Part shown: positions 1-11,246 of the stretch, one piece after another | How positions within the stretch are numbered: position 1 is the stretch's first letter | Layout: every line of letters starts with the position of its first letter | Source: Platycnemis pennipes | Lineage: Eukaryota; Arthropoda; Insecta; Odonata; Platycnemididae | Direction of reading: 5' to 3' | DNA: 64,000 nucleotides | NCBI GenBank assembly: GCA_933228895.1 | Contig: OW121846.1 | Coordinates: 147,392,746 to 147,456,745 of the forward strand | Program-made: the position numbers and the translations under genes | Notes under the pieces: model-generated | The model's database searches: none | What the model saw: only the letters and a program-made list of their open reading frames with translations | What the model was told of the DNA's origin: nothing

Positions 1-4
1 GCTA

Positions 5-2134
5 GTGCTTAGAGACTTTCGAAATTTTAATTTATCACATTTTCAAAGTGACATTGCATGCTCTGATTGGAAGGATGTGTACTTCTCCAATGACATAGAT
101 CAACAGGTAAATTGTCTAAATTGCAATCTCCTAACGGCATATGATAAACATGCACCTTTACGCGTAACTTTTATAAAACGCCCTCCTACTCCGTGGATTA
201 CGCCAGAAATTAAACTACTAATGAAAGCAAGGGATAAAATTAGAACCAATTTCAGGAAAAGTAAATCTGAAGTTGCTTACTCTACCTACAAATTACTAAG
301 AAATAAAATACGAACTCGCATTCGTGATTGTAAAATAAAATATTACTATGAGGCATTTCAAGATAAAAACGACTCGCGATCAGTATGGCGTGAGATTAAA
401 AGACTGGGTCTCGGGAAACCACGGAAGGAACCAGTACCTATAACTTTTCCTCCTGACGATCTAAACAATTATTTTGCTAGCACTCACGATATAAACAATC
501 AAACTCAAACCGAGGCACAAAATTCCGATTTTGATGATAAAAAATTCTTTTTCCCTTACATCGCACCCGACTTGTTATCTAAAACCGTGAACAGTTTCAA
601 ATCCAATGCCAAAGGAGTTGACGGCATAAACATGGATCTTGTAAAAAAATCTTTACCGTTCATATCCAATCAATTGTTACATATTTACAATATGTCTCTC
701 CAAACATCGCATTTCCCTTCTCTGTGGAAATCTGCCATAGTTCATCCAATTGCCAAAACAAAACAGCCAAAGTTAATGAGTGACTTTCGACCCATATAAA
801 TTCTTTGCTCTCTTTCTAAAACTCTTGAAAGACTAGTGCATACATTTATTACAGATAATTTAACCCAAAATAATTTTCACGATCCATTCCAATCTGGTTT
901 CAGGTCGAGACATAGTACCCAAACTGCCCTTATTAAAGTTACAGATGACATCAGAAGTGACATTGACAAAAAAATGGTCACAATATTAGTACTATTTGAC
1001 CTGAGCAAGGCCTTTGACAGGGTTAACCATTCTATTTTACTCAAAAGACTTGCTGACCTCAATTTTTCAAACTCAGTCCTTGGCTGGTTTAATGCTTATC
1101 TGAAGGGCCGAACTCAAGCAGTGAATCTGCCTGATGTGTCTGTCTCCAATAGCGTAAATATCACATCCGGTGTCCCTCAGGGCTCGATACTTGGCCCTCT
1201 CCTTTTCTCTATTTATATCATGAACCTACCACGTCAACTACAGCACTGCCGTTACCACCTATATGCCGATGATTTTCAAATTTACACTCACTGCCCAATT
1301 ACGGAAATCCATGACCATGTTGCAACAGTTAATGAAGATATAAAGTCAATCTGTAACTGGGTAAAAAAGAATTCGTTAGTTATAAATAGTTCAAAAACAA
1401 ATTGCATTATCATCAGTAGCAAAAAACTAATAAATAAAATTGATCAACTTCCTAAAATAAGAGTATCTGACAGTGAAATTGAATATGCCCAAACAGTAAA
1501 AAGTCCTGGCCTTTTGATCAATCGCACCTTGTCTGATCATATCACGCAATTAAGAGCTAAAATATTTGGCACTCTGGCCCAAGTAAAACGTTGTCGAATC
1601 CTGCTCCCAATGTCCATACGTAAAAAGATAGTGACCACTTTGATTTTATCTCAGATTGATTACTGCTCATTAGTATATGGTGATTTAACAAAAGAACTGG
1701 ATACAAAACTTCAAAGAGCACTAAATGCCTGCATTAGATTTATTTGTGATTCACGAAAGTACGATCACATCACACCTTGTATAAATACACTACGGTGGCT
1801 TACAGTTAAAAACAGAAGAAAATATTTCCTGGGTAGTCTTTTGTACGATATTTTCAACACTAGGGAACCAGTTTATTTATATTCTCCATTTCTTTTCAAG
1901 GAGAGCTTTCAACAACGGGTTACAAGAGGGCGAAGCGATAAACTACAAATCCCCAACCACCGGACTTGTGCCTTTAATAGGTCTTTCGTAGTAAGTGGCA
2001 GCAAATTATGGAATGCCTTATCTATTGAAATACGTAGATCAAAAAATAGCCGAATATTCAGGCAAAGACTCTTTCACTACCTGCTTCAAAAAGAAAGTTC
2101 AGATAGTTCACCCTCTGATGCGGCCTTTCCATAA
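5..2134 (+). pseudogene. LINE A ORF2 reverse transcriptase, one in-frame stop
   Basis: One reading frame runs from before base 5 to 2134 and is broken only by a TAA at 797-799, just after the DFRPI block of the RT. The first 264 residues cover the linker between endonuclease and RT (KARDKIRTNFRKSKS) and RT motif 0/1. The second part (432 aa) holds the fingers (SGFRSRHSTQTAL), catalytic motif A (FDLSKAFDRVNHS), motif B (TSGVPQGSILGP), the YADD catalytic box and the C-terminal domain. It would encode the polymerase for target-primed reverse transcription. The near-intact frame implies a fairly young copy. It is inactive because of the stop, unless that stop is read through. Confidence 0.85.
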
Positions 2135-2394
2135 TAAATGTAAATTAATGCAATTGTTCAGATGGCATATTTGTAAATTTTTTATTTTTGTATTGGATTA
2201 TGCATTGTCTTGTTGAGTTGTCTTTATCACTTTATTTAAATTTTTTCTTGCTTCATTTCATACTGTAATATCTGCACAATACGGACGACTATTCTCTTGT
2301 AAATTTATAGAATGCTCATATGAGGCTGAGTAGCCTCCGAGTATGTTCCAAATTTTTGTTAAATATGTTGTATTGTATATGAAATAAAATATTT

Positions 2395-2411
2395 TCTCTC
2401 TCTCTCTCTCC
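2395..2411 (+). repeat. (TC)n microsatellite tail of LINE A
   Basis: A run of alternating T and C directly follows the AATAAAAT signal of LINE A. It most likely marks the 3' terminus of that insertion. Confidence 0.7.
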
Positions 2412-2412
2412 C

Positions 2413-2761
2413 TCAAAGGCATGAATTTACTGAATGAATTTACGAGATTTACTCGTTATTCTAGCCTATGATCTGACAGTGATTTCCAAATATCGCTATC
2501 AGTAAAAAATACGAAAAATGTATTGTTCCATTTTGAGCGCCACCCCATTTTACTTGAAAATTTCCCATGCTCCCCGAAAGGCGCGTGGCAGCCGAATGAT
2601 TCGTGCGCGTAGCGATAACCGCACCGTCGACCGTCATGAGAGTCGGAACGAAAATCCAATTCAACCAACTTTTCCCAGCAATGGGTTATTGAATTGTTAC
2701 AACACTTAAAGGCATTCATGCCATTGTAGTGTTGTTGATAATTCAATTCATTAATAGAAAT
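2413..2761. other. Spacer between two LINEs, nothing recognised
   Basis: This 350-bp stretch lies between the LINE A tail and the first recognisable RTE codons. Short ORFs occur on both strands, including 132 aa on the minus strand, but they overlap each other and show no familiar motif. Confidence 0.5.
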
Positions 2762-4526
2762 GTATAGAGGAGAAAGACTTCTGGTGTTATGCACAGAGCA
2801 TAGATTGGAGGTTGCTAACACATTGTTTAAAAACCACAGCCGAAGAACATGCACGAGATTAATGCCAGGAGACAGAAGAATATTTCAGATTTCACTACAT
2901 TTTAATGAAGCAGAGATTTAGGAACCAGGCGAAGGACTGCAAAAGCTACCCGGGTGCAGACATCGACAGCGACCATAATTTAGTGATGATGAAAAGCCAT
3001 CTAAAATTCAAGAAGTTGAAGAAAACATTAAAAAACATTTGGGAAGTAGAAAAACTGAATGAGACTCAACATCAGCTGGCATTTCAGAAATCAGTAGGAA
3101 TCTGCATAGGAGAAGACCTGACTGAGAAACCAGTAGAACAGCGTTGGGAAAACATTAAATATGGACTACAGGAAGCCGCAAAAGAAGTTCTTGGAAGAAG
3201 AAAAGTTTCCAAAAAGAAGCCATGGATAACGGAAGAAATATTAGACCTGATGGAAGAAAGAAGAAAGTACAAGAATGCGAAACCGGAAGAAGGGCAACTT
3301 TGTCACAAAAGACTAAGGAACAAAATAAGTCGCAAAGCCAGGAAAGCTAGAGAAATGCAGATGAAGAACCTATGCGAAGATGTACAAAACAACCTTGCAC
3401 TTGGAAAGGTGGAAGCTGCCTCTCACTCCTATCCTATCCATTATCCAGTGGTCCTTCACTCCACTCCTATCCTCCAGTGGTTCGGAGCGCAAGATGCAAT
3501 GCCATAAGAGACAAGAATGGAGAACTTTTGTTTGAAAATGAAGACAAAGTGAAGAGATGGAAAGAATATCTGGAAGAGTTATACAACGGAAACAATCTCA
3601 ACACGAAAGTGATCGAAGAGGAAATCGCAGTCGAAAATTATGATATGGGAGCATCCAAGATCGGAATTCGACGCAGCAGTAATGGACATTCGGATGGATA
3701 AGGCCTCTGGAATTGATGATATCCCGGCAGAATTAATAAAAAATGCAGGAGAGAAGACATTAACCCATCTCTACAAAACCATCTGCGACATGTACTGAAC
3801 AGGAGAAATACCCAGAGACTTCGAGAAAAACATCATCATTCCTATTCCCAAAAAGAAAATAGCAGAGAAATGCGAAAAGTTTAGGACTATAAGCCTGACG
3901 ACACATGCATCGAAGATATTGACAAGGATCATCTACAAAAGAATAAAACGAAAAGCAGAGGAGTTCCTGGATGAATATCAATTAGGATTCAGGAAAAGTA
4001 AGGGTAAAGAGAAGCAATATTGGCCCTTAGGCTGCTTATAGAGAAGGAAATGTAGAAGAACAAACTGACCTTCATTGCATTTGTGGATTTAGAGAAGGCT
4101 TTTGACAACGTGGATTGGAATTCAATGCTTGATATTCTGAAAGGAATTGGAGTGTCCCACAGTTTCCGAAGAATTATTCACAGTTTGTATAAAAACCAAG
4201 TAGTGTTGATAAAATCTGGACCCAGCTGTGAAGAAGCAGGAATAAGGAAAGGAGTGAGACAAGGCTGTGCACTGTCTCCCATAATTTTCAATGTTTACAT
4301 CGAGAGAGCCGTCAATGAAGTCAAGGAGAATTGTTATGGAGTGAAAATCCACGGAGAAAGAATCAGTATGCTACGATTTGCTGATGACATAGCTCTCTTA
4401 GCAGAGACAGAGAAGGGGCTGAATAAGATGTTAATAACCATGGAAAAGACAATGGTCAATTATTATCTGAAGATCAACAAGAAGATATTAGTGTGCAGAA
4501 AGAGGGAGGGGACCAAAACCAACATT
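2762..4526 (+). pseudogene. RTE endonuclease/reverse transcriptase N-terminal part, frameshifted
   Basis: Translation starts inside the apurinic-type endonuclease (NTLFKNHSRRTCTR), shifts frame near 2900, then gives YPGADIDSDHNLVMMK with the conserved DSDH motif. The linker (WITEEILDLMEERRKYKN) follows. Around 3400-3490 is a foreign-looking repeat insertion (TCCTATCCATTATCC type). After it come AIRDKNGELLFENEDKVKRW, the RT entry (KASGIDDIPAELIK) with a stop in ICDMY, motif A (FVDLEKAFDNVDWN), motif B (RKGVRQGCALSP) and FADDIALLAE. At least three frameshifts or stops make it non-functional. The family is the endonuclease/RT group close to BovB-like RTE. Confidence 0.85.
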
Positions 4527-4956
4527 ATACTAGGCAGGCCCGGTGACAGGATTTTCGGGCCCCAGGGCAACTGAGTGGCCCGGGCCCCCTAAATCCCGGC
4601 AAACCCCTTCACTCAATTTAGACCAGTACTGCGAACTTTCAGGACATTATATAACCAAGACTAACCTGATTATTAGCTTTTTTGCAGAAGAAACTTGCAC
4701 ACTGTCATACATTATCTTTTGATTTGCTATAAATTATCCTTTTTTTTTAAATAAACACGTCAGTGGAATGAGATGGGGAAACAATTTCAAAATGAAAACT
4801 TTTTGACGGTGTAACACACTTTCATTTTACAGTAATCAAAACTAGGACTTACTTGAACTTGAAAATTTTATAAAAAGCCCTATTTAAAACGTACTTTTCT
4901 TTTTTTTTCAAAATTAGAATATCCACAAGAACACCCATTTTTCGGAGATACGGAGA

Positions 4957-5222
4957 TAATTGAGGCGCTCGGGACTAGATAATGGTGAGCCTTATTTAGG
5001 AAATTTTACAGGAGTGACATCTGAAGGTTCGAAAAATGCCATAAATTCGGTGTTGTGTCTTGTTGCAATACATAACAACAAGGTGTGTGCTGCCATCTCT
5101 TGGTTTCTTCAAATAATACTCCACCAGTGGCTTCCTATCGTCTAGCAGATGAGAAAGGCGTACAGGTCTCAATATTTCTCAGTGTGTGGCTTACCATTAT
5201 CTAGCCCCGAGCGCCTCAATTA
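4957..5222. mobile_element. MITE with 33-bp terminal inverted repeats, TA target site
   Basis: The left arm 4959-4991 and the right arm 5188-5220 are inverted copies with two mismatches, starting ATTGAGGCGCTCGGG. Both are flanked by TA (4957-4958 and 5221-5222). The element is about 262 bp, with no coding capacity. A TA duplication fits a Tc1/mariner-mobilised MITE. The flanks also read ATAAT/ATTAT, so the exact end is slightly ambiguous. It sits inside the hAT element, making it a second-level insertion. Confidence 0.75.
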
Positions 5223-6699
5223 TATCACCACCATATTAAAATGAATGCAGAGTATTCACTTCTACTAAGCTTTGCTTTCACTACAACTCTCTCAATCAAA
5301 CATAACAGCAGGGAATGGGTAAAAATAATGTAAGTTAAGGGTTTTGACGAACAGAATATATTTTGTTATGCCTCAATATTAAGCTATTTTCGATAATTTG
5401 TTTCCTTCCTGGGTGCATAGGTAATTCAAGTAAAGTAGAAACGAAAGATTTCCTAGATGAATAAAGTCTAATGTGACGTATAAATCAGGGATATGCATAT
5501 TTTAACGCAAGGAAAATGAAATATTTGAGTAGATTTTCTCGATGAACAAACAAAAGCTCCGCGGTGTCCAAAAGGTACCTTTCTGCATGAACCTCCCAGT
5601 AGGGTCAAAGGCTTGGACTGCTGGGGCGAAAGGGCAAATAAACGGAAAGAAGTCTTTAGTAGTTTCTCTCTGGAACGTAAAATAATTTTTCATTTGAAAA
5701 TTACAGGAATTTTAAGGCTTTCAGGGTGTGAATGAGAAGTTTACTTTTGAGAGGAGAAACCTTGAACGCGATTTCGCGTACACTTACCTTAATATTTCTA
5801 TATCCCAATGATTTTATACGCGTAGAGCCGGCGGAGATCGATAGCAATGCACACATTAAAAAAAGCGAATAAGAAGCGTTATGTTTCTTATGGCTTGAAA
5901 AAACTCACTCGCGTCACGTCATTTCCAGCCCCCGGCGCGTGTCTCAAGCTCCGGACCCGCGTATAAAAAATCAAATGTAATTTTTGGCGCCGCAAACGAA
6001 TTTTCAATTTTTTTCAGATCTACCTTTAAAAATCATCAACAATTGATTTAATATGAGTCACTTGACAGGTGCATAACATATTTACTACTTAAAATGAATT
6101 TTTGCGTGAAAATAGCGTCCGCCATTCTGTTACATAATATCTCCTACATTTAGAAAAAACTCCCAAAGTTAAGCACAATAAAGTAAAAGTGTGGTTTTAA
6201 CAGACCAACTAGTTTTTTATCCGACCAAATTCCTCCCACAGCGTCACCCTCAACTTAAATAGGAAGATTTCCGTAGAAAATTTAAGTCGGGTGTAATTTT
6301 GGAATGTTGGCTATGTTTGAGCCCCTGCATCTCGGTAACGGCGATAGAACATGACCAATGACATGCCATTCCATGGTTGCCAATCAATTATGAGTATTTG
6401 TATCAAGTTTCATGATTATATCTCCAAAACAGCCATTTTGGAATTTTGTCAAATTTTTTCGATTTCAGCCTACTGTGCATCGGTTCAAATTTTTCTTCCT
6501 ATCCTTTCTATAAACAAAAACCACACAAAATCATGACAGTGCGTGCATGGGCCTTGAACTTATTTAAGTAAAACAAGGAAACAAATTTAGAAAAATTTCA
6601 GAAGGATAAATTATACATCATGTTTAAGAATTAATAACTTTCTGAAATATGTATATTAAAAATTTTTAAATATATAATATTTTTTGCTTCCCTTCTTTA

Positions 6700-7073
6700 T
6701 TTTACCCGGGAGTACAATCCCGGAATATCGGATGAAATGACAATCCCGAAATCCCGGGAATTAGTATATACGAATCCCGGGATTGACGTACACCTTTTCG
6801 CTAACAGGCAGCGCTAATAAGTAAGTTTTCTTGGACTTGAAATGCAACACGTTAGACGTCTGAGTCCATTGACTAATACATTTTATTGGAATAAGTAATT
6901 TGACATCATTTGTCATGTCATAAGATAAACGAAATGAGCTTACAGTGCGCGTGTTAAAGAGATCGCCAGCATTAAACAAGATGGACTAAATTCCAGAAAA
7001 TGTTGTCTAACTTTTGATGATGATCCCGTAATCTCGGGATTGAAAAATCTCTCTGGGATTGCAATCCTTACTG
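6700..7073 (-). mobile_element. hAT-like segment nested in the larger hAT
   Basis: Reverse-complemented, the right edge reads CAGTAAGGATTGCAATCCC. It is followed by repeated AATCCCGGGATT-type motifs, and the left edge (6704-6790) holds several CCCGGGA/AATCCCGG motifs. These are subterminal inverted repeats around a 370-bp core. On the minus strand, 6979-6761 gives a 72-residue frame with LFNAGDLFNTRT. This weakly recalls the ERLFSxAG...RR block of hAT dimerisation domains. No flanking 8-bp duplication was found, so this could also be part of the outer element. Confidence 0.4.
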
Positions 7074-7645
7074 GGAGGCTAGGTTGGGGGGCCGCGGTCC
7101 CTCCCTACCCCCGTGTATGGGCGCTCATGTATACAAAACCAATGACACAACACTAGAATGTGTAGCTTGCCACTGCTAATCTGTAACTTTGACTGCAGAA
7201 TAAACAATTATTTACAGTCCAATAACAAGTAAACAATAGACTTTAGACGGGGGATGGGGTTTCTTGTCGTTCAGGGTACAATATGTCACTGTTTGGCGAA
7301 TGTTCGCGGCAAAGGCAGGGAATTCCCTTACTATTACTCACCTTAAGGTGAATCACGTCGCCCGCGCTTCTCGCTCTATCGTCCCCATCAGCCCAAAATC
7401 CTCGATGACCGCAACAACAATGCTAACATCATACTTCTCTATTGCACACTGACACAAGCTCTATACCTTTATTTGTTTTTGAACTTTTTAAACAACAAAA
7501 GTTTGTATTCTTTTTGGCATTTAAATTTATTCATACTTAAAATTTTTATTTTCAATTAATTTATTTTGGCCCGGGCCCCCTGATGGCCCGGGCCCCTGGG
7601 CATTTGCCCCCTTTGCCCCCCCTTGTCGCCGGCCCTGATACTAGG

Positions 7646-8237
7646 AAGCAGAAACTGGAAGAGGTGAAAGAGTTATGATGCCTGGGAAGCAGAGAAATCT
7701 AGGAGCAAGAAATAAATAGTCAGTAGAATAGCCCAGGCAAAGAGGGCATTCTATCAAAAGAAGAATCTACTTACAGCTAGAAATATAAGTTTGGAAGTAA
7801 GGAAGCAATTCATCAAAACGTATATCTGGAGCATGTTTCTTTACGGCAGTGAAGCATGGACGATGACAGCAGCGGAGAAGAAAAGGGTGGAAGCATTCGA
7901 AATATGGTGCTATCGAAGAATGATGAAGATAAAATGGATCGACCGAGTGACAAATGAAGAAGTCTTAAGAAGAGTGGGAGAAAAGAGAAGTCTGCTGAAA
8001 ACTATTAAAAGAAGACGGGACAATCTAATCGGCCATATCTTAAGACACGATGGCCTAATGAAGATAATTGTGGAAGGAAAAGTGAACGGGAAGAATGGAA
8101 AAGGCAGGCCTCGTATGAGTTACATAGAACAGGTCGTAAAGGACGTGAAAGAGAGGAACTACGTTAATATGAAGAGGTTGGCCGATAGAAGAATCGAGTG
8201 AAGGGCTGTGTCAAACCAATCCTAGGATTGTTGACCC
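7646..8237 (+). pseudogene. RTE C-terminal domain and 3' UTR (downstream of hAT)
   Basis: This is the continuation of the RTE RT after the hAT. The frame contains SRIAQAKRAF, YGSEAWTMTAAEKKRVEAFE, IGHILRHDGLMKIIVEGKV and GKGRPRMSYIEQV, all hallmarks of the RTE C-terminus. A stop lies in the SKK*IVSRIAQ segment near 7715, and the same lesion occurs in the copy at 36453. The frame ends at 8201, followed by CAAACCAATCCTAGGATTGTTGACCC and a GATGAT tail. Confidence 0.88.
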
Positions 8238-8309
8238 TTGATGATGATATTTGGTATTTATTTTACATTTTCGCAGTTCGTGGCATTTGTGATAGCTAAC
8301 AACAGAATA

Positions 8310-8552
8310 ATTGCTAAGAAGACGGGGCAATCTAATCGGCCATATCTGAAGACACGATGTCCTGATGAAGGCAATCATCGAAGGAAATGTGAACGGGAAG
8401 AATGGAAAAGGCAGGCCTCCTATGAGCTATAGAGAACAGGTCGTAAAGGACGTGAAAGAGTGGAGCTACGTTAACATGAAGAGCCCGATAGATGAATCGA
8501 ATGGAGGGCTGCGTCAAACCAATCTTAGGATTGTTGACCCATGATGATGAAG
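8310..8552 (+). mobile_element. Short 5'-truncated RTE 3' end
   Basis: The stretch repeats the end of the preceding RTE from AAGAAGACGGGGCAATCTAA to ATGATGATGAAGG, with about 10% differences and a small deletion in the LADRRIE region. It lies only about 75 bp downstream of the first copy in the same orientation. It is either an independent truncated insertion or a local duplication. Confidence 0.8.
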
Positions 8553-9845
8553 GATTTTTCAAAAGGTTGGGAAAGGTTTCGGAAAATATTCAGTAAATGC
8601 GCCTCGGGCAATAGAATCAAGTGCGCAACCGGGCGGTTTCCCAACCCTTTTACTGCAGTGCCCTCGGAGACTTACGACATTGCTTTATCTTCGCCAAGCT
8701 CCGAGGAAGTCCGTAACTATGGGCGTATACAAGCGATTTCCAGTTCCTCCCCATAATTGACAAGATTCGCTATTGATCTTCCCCGTGTTGTGGAGAAATT
8801 GAAGTCTTTCGTATCCAATGGGTCAGGTGAATGCCTCCCTATCTTATTTATTTTATCACACCTTTCATTTTTTGTACGCATTGATGAGACTTCCCTTCGA
8901 TTCTTATGAAAAAGACATTAGTTTGATCCTATGCACATTTCGTGGGGACGTGACGGACAACTGCTAGAGCATTTGGCAGCATTACGGAATGACCCGTATC
9001 CTGGTTGAAACTCTGCCAGCATCCCACAAAAATTTGTGTGAAACGATATTTTTAATATCACAACATTCAACATTTCTCTTCTATTCTGGATATTCTAAAG
9101 TTTCCTGCATATCACAACGCTCATAAGATTCTGAGTATCTTAAATTTGAAGGTCATTTGTTTGCCAATGACGCCTAAAATATGTTAAAACATACGTATAT
9201 TACGCTGAATTCGCTCAAGAGGACAAAATGAGAGAGGGACTATCGTACGTATAAATAAAAATGCATTGAGTCCCGCGAACAATAGGAGATCATCATAAGC
9301 AGAAGAGTAACTGAATAAAGTGGTAAAATGAAGGTTGTGTAGTCCGTAGTGCATATGATATATGTTATTAACTCAAGTTCCTGATTATTTAGTAGAATCT
9401 CTTCGGATGTTCACCAAATTAGAAAGCGCTTTCATCTGTACTATAAGAAATAATAATGTATTTCAGGGTAAATATATTATATTAAGTGACTGACATAGTT
9501 CTACTGGAATCAACCGGACTTTTCCGATAAAAATTGCAGGAAATTTTCTGGATCAGCAATGGCTAGCATATGGAATTTCAGTAACCTTTGTGGAAACGCT
9601 ACGTTTTGGGCAATGTGTATAGAAAATCATATATAAGTCAATATGTTTATGTTTTTTCACCAGGTATATCATTAATGATGGCTGAAATTAAGGCATTTGG
9701 TATCAAAAAAATCCTGAAAGTGTATAATTAATGTGTAAAAAAGGTTACGTACGTATACATGTATTGTATATTTATTATATAAATATAGAAATTTAATAAA
9801 TACAAAAATTATATAATTATAGGGAACATAATTCAACAGTGTCAG
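8553..9845. other. No gene seen; AT-rich DNA
   Basis: Only short overlapping ORFs are present. A small imperfect inverted repeat (AAGGTTGGGAAA at 8558 versus TTTCCCAACCC at 8637) and AT-rich tracts around 9760-9830 are the only visible structures. Confidence 0.5.
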
Positions 9846-9960
9846 GCGAGATTTGGTGGAACAGCATCTTAAATAAATCGATGACCTGATGATGACGCAT
9901 TAGCGTTGAAACACGTGTAGTCTAATTTTGCATTCAAGTGTGGACAATACCACATCTTAA
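9846..9960 (+). repeat. Dispersed repeat fragment of unknown type
   Basis: The TCAGGCGAGATTTGGTGGAA start resembles the TCAGGCTTGATTTGGTGGAA found at 37428 and, inverted, at 21790-21815. It is followed by a GACCTGATGATGACGCATTA stretch. The three places appear to share one repeat family, which I do not recognise. Confidence 0.45.
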
Positions 9961-10409
9961 GAAGGTTTGTTAGTTCATTTATTTATAGGGAACATATTTA
10001 AACAAAAATGAAAAAGGTTGAATCTAAGTTTAACAAATTAAAAGATTTAATTCCCTCCTCTGAAATAGATCTCTCGTCAAACCAAGGTTTTGGAATTTGC
10101 GTTAATATTTTTCCGTTCTATCGTCCACGAAAAAAAACCCAAGTTACTAAATGGCGTCATTATTCCAGACAGTTTTTTGAACGACCTGTATGAAATATGC
10201 ATCATGATGGCCTGATCGTTTCAGAGTACAATGGCATAAAAAGATAGTGACATACACTAGGATATAAATCAGAGATAAATTACGAACGGTATTGCTTAAA
10301 CCGTTAAGCTAGCGAATTAAGTCACCCTCAAATGCTTGCATAAGAATTGGTGGTGATATAGAAGCGTAAACATTTCTGCTTTCCCTCTGATTGCAGTTTT
10401 GACTCGTTT
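9961..10409. other. No feature seen upstream of LINE C
   Basis: A 450-bp stretch with only a 61-aa chance ORF. It may include the 5' UTR of the LINE that starts near 10410. Confidence 0.4.
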
Positions 10410-10964
10410 TTTGTTACTCATCGGTCGGTCAAAAGAAAAAGGTTGAGAGATTTTACAGTCTGAACCAATGCCTCGAAATTATTGATAAGTTAAGAGAAGA
10501 AAATGCGATGCTTAAAAACGGAGTTGCCCTATTGGAAAGTCGTGTCGATGATTGTGATCAAAGTGCTCGTTCAAATGTCATAGAAATTTTTGGGATACCT
10601 CAAGAGCCCCATGAGAATGTCCTTGAGGTTGTGAAAAAGGTTGGGGCTACCCCATTGCAAGTGAGCTTCGTGTCATCGAATGGGCAAGAGAGACGATGCC
10701 AACAAAGCTCCGGGTATAGTTGTCAAATTCGTGTGGAAAATTGACAAAGAGCAGCTAATGCGAAAGAGGAGGGTGAAGAGGAACCTTTCGACTCGCCACA
10801 TGGGCCTGGAGGTCGACAACCCCGTATATATCAATGACAGCTCCCACAATCCCCACAGACAATCCACAATAAGACGGAGACTCTTTGCGTCAGCTCGTGA
10901 GTACAAAAAGACTAAGGGATTTATATACCTTTGGGTTCGGAACGGAAAAATTTTAATGCGTTAA
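10410..10964 (+). pseudogene. LINE C ORF1 (coiled coil plus nucleic-acid-binding C-terminus)
   Basis: The frame from about 10428 gives KKKVERFYSLNQCLEIIDKL and then LREENAMLKNGVALLESRVD, a leucine-heptad coiled coil. NVIEIFGIPQEPHENVLEVV follows, the RRM-like entry typical of arthropod LINE ORF1. After a frameshift near 10680 the frame continues as APGIVVKFVWKIDKEQLM and RRVKRNLSTRHMGLEVDNPVYINDS, ending WVRNGKILMR. ORF1 proteins bind element RNA as trimers. The matching minus-strand ORF1 at 44441-45300 shows the same architecture. Confidence 0.75.
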
Positions 10965-11246
10965 AATGACAATGACCCATTGTTTCATGTTAATTCACTC
11001 GGTGATTTACTTTGAATGTATATTTTTTCCAATTCAGGTGTTGTCTGTAAGACTGAATTATTTTTCTGTTCCTAGTTCTCATTTAATTACTTCTCAATCT
11101 GGGATTTATTTTTTTTATGTGGTTTCAGTTTCGCTTGCTTGCAATATATTTCAATGCGTCAGAACATAGATTAACTGCCAATTGTTCTGCAGTTACAATG
11201 CTTCCTTGTATATATTTTATGGTAATTTTCAATTGTACTGTTAACA

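Larger units (their letters stand above)
1..2412 (+). mobile_element. Non-LTR retrotransposon (LINE A), jockey/CR1-like, 5' end outside window
   Basis: The segment holds the end of an ORF2 (linker and reverse transcriptase), a roughly 270-bp AT-rich 3' UTR, an AATAAAAT signal near 2382, and a (TC)n tail at about 2395-2411. The tail is typical of LINEs that end in microsatellites. The 5' part, including the endonuclease, lies before base 1. The RT has the group's usual blocks (AFDRVNHS, GVPQGSILGP, YADDFQIY). The C-terminal region, with RALNACIRFI and LRWLTVKNRRKY, resembles Kiri/Crack/Daphne-type elements. The clade is provisional. Confidence 0.85.
4527..7645. mobile_element. hAT-type DNA transposon with 8-bp target duplication (element 4535-7637)
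   Basis: ATACTAGG occurs at both edges (4527-4534, 7638-7645). The element starts CAGGCCCGGTGACAGG, and the reverse complement of its end reads CAGGGCCGGCGACAAG, so 13 of the first 16 bases match. GGCCCGGGCCCC-rich subterminal blocks sit just inside both ends. An 8-bp duplication plus CAGGG-type ends is the hAT signature. No ORF over 72 aa lies inside, so it is a non-autonomous or fully decayed copy of 3103 bp. It interrupts the RTE exactly within the coding region after the FADD box. Confidence 0.88.
2762..8237 (+). mobile_element. RTE-type LINE, 5' truncated, split by a hAT insertion
   Basis: The element occupies 2762-4534 and resumes at 7646. Between these lies a hAT element flanked by the 8-bp duplication ATACTAGG (4527-4534 and 7638-7645). 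The order is endonuclease C-terminus, linker, RT, hAT insertion, RT C-terminus and 3' UTR. The 3' end is a GATGAT-type tail near 8227-8237, as expected of RTE. The same 3' region recurs at about 8310, 33000, 33205 and 36453, so this family is multicopy in the window. Confidence 0.88.

Noticed and set aside
2456..2854. 132-aa minus-strand ORF
   Set aside because: It overlaps the RTE endonuclease start on the plus strand, has overlapping ORFs in other frames and no motif. Likely chance.
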